From positions 3,416,001 to 3,480,000 of the forward strand of contig NZ_CP047242.1 of NCBI RefSeq assembly GCF_009856605.1: 64,000 bases of DNA, in the 5' to 3' direction. Shown one piece after another: positions 62,026 through 64,000 of the stretch (position 1 is the first letter of the stretch; the number at the start of each line of letters is the position of its first letter). The DNA is from Trichormus variabilis 0441. Its GTDB lineage: Bacteria > Cyanobacteriota > Cyanobacteriia > Cyanobacteriales > Nostocaceae. The position numbers were made by a program, and so were the translations under genes. The notes under the pieces are model-generated. The model made no database searches. It had not been told where the DNA came from and saw only the letters and a list, made by a program, of their open reading frames with translations.

Positions 62026-63124
62026 CAAGAGAGTTTTGGGCTATTGTCTTTAGTGCTTTTGTTAAGCGTTGATTGTCGGTGTGAGAACGGACGGCGAGGC
62101 GGAAAAAACGATCGCCTAGTTCTTTAAAGCTAAGACAATCACGGATTAAAATCTGGTGCTGCTGGAGTAATTTTTGCTGTAATTCTAAACTCGATTGTTG
62201 TGTTTCCACTAGCAAGAAGTTAGCAGCACTGGCTTGGGGTGTTAATCCTGGAATGGCGGTTAGGCCTTGGAATAGTTCCTCTCTTGCAGGTGGTAGCCAT
62301 TGCCAAGTTTGTACTTGGAATTCTCGATCCTCAAGGGCAGCTATCGCCGCCGCCGCCGCCAAAGTATTGACAGGCCAGGGGTCACGCCATAATTGCCATT
62401 TTTGCAGACGATCAGGGTGAGCGATCGCATATCCTAATCTCAGCCCTGGGAGACTGTAGAATTTTGTCAGCGATCGCAATATCACTAGGTTAGGATATTC
62501 TGCCACCACTGGAATCAGGCTTTGTTCCTCATCAGGAGGGACAAAATCCATAAATGCTTCATCCACCACCACCAAAGCAAATTGTTCCAGCAGAGGTAAA
62601 ATCGCCTCTCTTGTGAATAGCTTGCCTGTTGGGTTGTGGGGATTGTTGAGTAACAAAGCATAGTTAGTGCTGAGTCCTGAGTGCTGGGTGTGAAGTTGCG
62701 TTAAGTGACATTCTGTACCCAATACTCGTGACTCAACACTAACAAGGGGAAACTCCAGTACTCTAGCGTGGTACGCCCTTAAGGTGCGGTAGTAATCGCC
62801 AAAGGCTGGAGTTATTAAAACTGTTGCGGCTAATTGAGCTAATTCCCTACCTGCGAGAGTAAGTAATTCTGCTGAACCATTGCCCGGCAGAATCCACTCT
62901 AAAGGTAATTGATGGAAATGACCTAGAGCCAGTCTCAGTTCACTGTAATCAGGATCTGGATAGTGCCTGAGATTACTAATTTGTGACTGAATAGCAGCGA
63001 TCGCACTTTGAGGCGGCCCCAACGGGCTGATGCTAGCAGAAAAATCTACAATCGCATCCGCAGGACAGCCAGCCAACGCTGCTGCCCAAGCTAAATTTCC
63101 CCCGTGATCTGGTTGCCGCATCAA
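62018..63124 (-). CDS. cobD: L-threonine-O-3-phosphate decarboxylase, CobD/CobC-like PLP enzyme
   Basis: CobD makes (R)-1-amino-2-propanol phosphate for the cobalamin side chain. The 368-residue fold-type I aminotransferase-like enzyme starts MRQPDHGGNLAWAAALAG, then has FSASISPLGPP, LRHYPDPDYSELRLALG, PGNGSAELL, NNPHNPTGKLF, VVDEAFMDFVPP, and the PLP-lysine in LRSLTKFYSLPGLRLGYA. HGGN at the N-terminus separates it from histidinol-phosphate aminotransferase. The C-terminal codons and stop come from an STRR array, so its end has recently been redrawn. It is the only clear cobalamin biosynthesis gene in the window. Confidence 0.87.
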   Translation of the reverse strand: MMRQPDHGGNLAWAAALAGCPADAIVDFSASISPLGPPQSAIAAIQSQISNLRHYPDPDYSELRLALGHFHQLPLEWILPGNGSAELLTLAGRELAQLAATVLITPAFGDYYRTLRAYHARVLEFPLVSVESRVLGTECHLTQLHTQHSGLSTNYALLLNNPHNPTGKLFTREAILPLLEQFALVVVDEAFMDFVPPDEEQSLIPVVAEYPNLVILRSLTKFYSLPGLRLGYAIAHPDRLQKWQLWRDPWPVNTLAAAAAIAALEDREFQVQTWQWLPPAREELFQGLTAIPGLTPQASAANFLLVETQQSSLELQQKLLQQHQILIRDCLSFKELGDRFFRLAVRSHTDNQRLTKALKTIAQNSLDH

Positions 63125-63147
63125 ATTCAGATTCCTAATACTAGAAC

Positions 63148-63432
63148 CTATGCTTTTGGGGGTGCTACTTTTTCTCTGAATAATTTACCGGCAGAGAAAG
63201 CAGGAACCCTGGTCGCTGGAATTTCCATCTTTTCGTTAGTTTTGGGGTTACGACCTTCACGAGCTTTACGTTCCCGTGATTCAAAAGAGCCAAATCCTAC
63301 CAGCGTGACTTTATCGCCAGAAGAGACAGCTTCAATAATCGTTTCCAAAGCAGCTGTTAAGACGGCATCAGCTTGTTTTTTAGTAACACTAGCTTTTTCA
63401 GCTACGGCATCAACCAATTCACCTTTGTTCAT
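63148..63432 (-). CDS. hanA: HU-family DNA-binding protein (HanA type)
   Basis: The 94-residue protein is a complete HU: MNKGELVDAVAEKASVTKKQ, DAVLTAALETIIEAVSSG, KVTLVGFGSFESRERKAREG, NPKTNEKMEIPATRVPAFSA and KLFREKVAPPKA. The beta-arm residues RNPKTNEKMEIPA contact and bend DNA. Anabaena's homologue HanA is known for effects on heterocyst formation; the same symbol here is by similarity. A long leader upstream (63433 on) probably holds its promoter. Confidence 0.95.
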   Translation of the reverse strand: MNKGELVDAVAEKASVTKKQADAVLTAALETIIEAVSSGDKVTLVGFGSFESRERKAREGRNPKTNEKMEIPATRVPAFSAGKLFREKVAPPKA

Positions 63433-64000
63433 TTGGAACTCCTTAATGTTTACTGGATATTCAGTACAGTTGCACTTTGTCGCATCTTTACTGAAGTCTC
63501 TGTTTGGAGAGATACAAAAGTCATCCTTTGGGAGTATATATACTCAAAATGGCTGTACATCCCATCGGCTCTACTTTTCAATGAATCATTCTAAGGTGTT
63601 GTAGCCAGAAGTGGATAGATGAAACCATTAATTTATATGGATTTCGGCATTTTTTTTATTTTTTAGGTCATTGTTGCACTCAAAACCACCCCAAAAGTAG
63701 GAAAAAATACCTAGTAAATACCCTTGTGGCTAGGGAAACTTCGACTAAAAAACGTCGCCAATCATCTAAATTTAAAATGCAAAATTTTAAATTTTAAATT
63801 TCAGAAAGCTAGATTTAATCTGAGTTTGCGGGTTTAAAGTTGTCATCCCCTTTGTGCAAATTGCGATGACAGGGTAGGTTACTCAAATACTGAATGTTAA
63901 ATTGTGTTAACAAAATTAATCTCTGCCGCCTTTAATCAGGGTTATTTGGCGATCGCCAAGCCCTGTCATCACCTATTATTTAGTGCATATGTACTAAATT
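63433..64000. other. Upstream region of the HU gene
   Basis: The 568 bases contain ACTCCTTAATG just before the HU start, AT-rich palindromes such as AAAATTTTAAATTTTAAATT near 63780-63800, and a HIP1 octamer near 63950. No gene is called. The far end may belong to a gene beyond the window. Confidence 0.5.

Overview
The window is chromosomal DNA from a filamentous heterocyst-type cyanobacterium (Nostoc/Anabaena group). The evidence is psbZ, ndhD1/ndhF1, an RbcR-type LysR regulator, a HanA-like HU protein, many copies of the HIP1 octamer GCGATCGC, heptameric STRR tandem repeats, and cyanobacterial families such as DUF3155, DUF3611 and CCB2/CCB4. No window-long prophage, CRISPR array, rRNA operon or intact insertion sequence was seen.

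Layout. 1-2.9 kb: proA (cut by the window edge) with a small zinc-ribbon membrane protein, tRNA-Gly(GCC), ribH and psbZ. 3.0-6.6 kb: an accessory island with a decayed tyrosine recombinase, an 892-residue AT-rich protein and a parD/parE pair whose toxin carries an internal deletion. 7-13 kb: a DHH-CBS-tRNA nucleotidyltransferase fusion and SbcC. 13.6-22 kb: two histidine kinases, tandem secreted paralogues (one with SLH domains), DUF3155, a CCB-type cytochrome assembly factor and a PadR regulator. 22.6-33 kb: DUF3611, serS, two toxin-antitoxin clusters, rseP-nth, rpsN, aat, a Cas4/AddB-like nuclease and a phosphohexomutase. 33.2-37.5 kb: a second accessory patch with a DUF262/DUF1524 (GmrSD-like) protein, HicB-like and DUF433 antitoxins, a truncated toxin, a 235-residue unknown and a Uma2 protein. 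37.9-44.9 kb: ndhD, ndhF, a thioredoxin-like protein, a Z-ISO/NnrU homologue and rbcR. 45.6-48.7 kb: a divergent pair of Crp/Fnr-like regulator and DALR-domain protein, plus a HAD phosphatase. 48.7-54.2 kb: two complete Ni/Co ECF transporters in tandem. 54.8-58.7 kb: an iron-handling cluster (multicopper oxidase, HhH lipoprotein, ferritin-like protein, FTR1 permease). 58.8-63.4 kb: a metal-chelate binding lipoprotein, a flavoprotein lacking the redox disulfide, a CobD-like enzyme and HU.

Themes. Transition metals dominate the right third: Ni/Co uptake, iron uptake and storage, a BtuF-like protein and cobalamin side-chain biosynthesis. The NDH-1 genes sit beside an RbcR-type regulator. The most novel candidate is the 892-residue protein at 3441-6119. 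It appears to combine a cold-shock-like OB fold, a 131-residue internal tandem duplication, a possible PD-(D/E)XK nuclease core and a Cys-rich C-terminus. Non-coding DNA carries a MITE-like family with AGGACTTACGCA ends, a 77-78 bp dispersed repeat, several STRR arrays, and two loci where TGTGAGGAG precedes a strong hairpin; the latter could be small RNAs of a Yfr2-like type.

All calls come from reading sequence and translations by eye. Family assignments rest on remembered motifs, not on searches.
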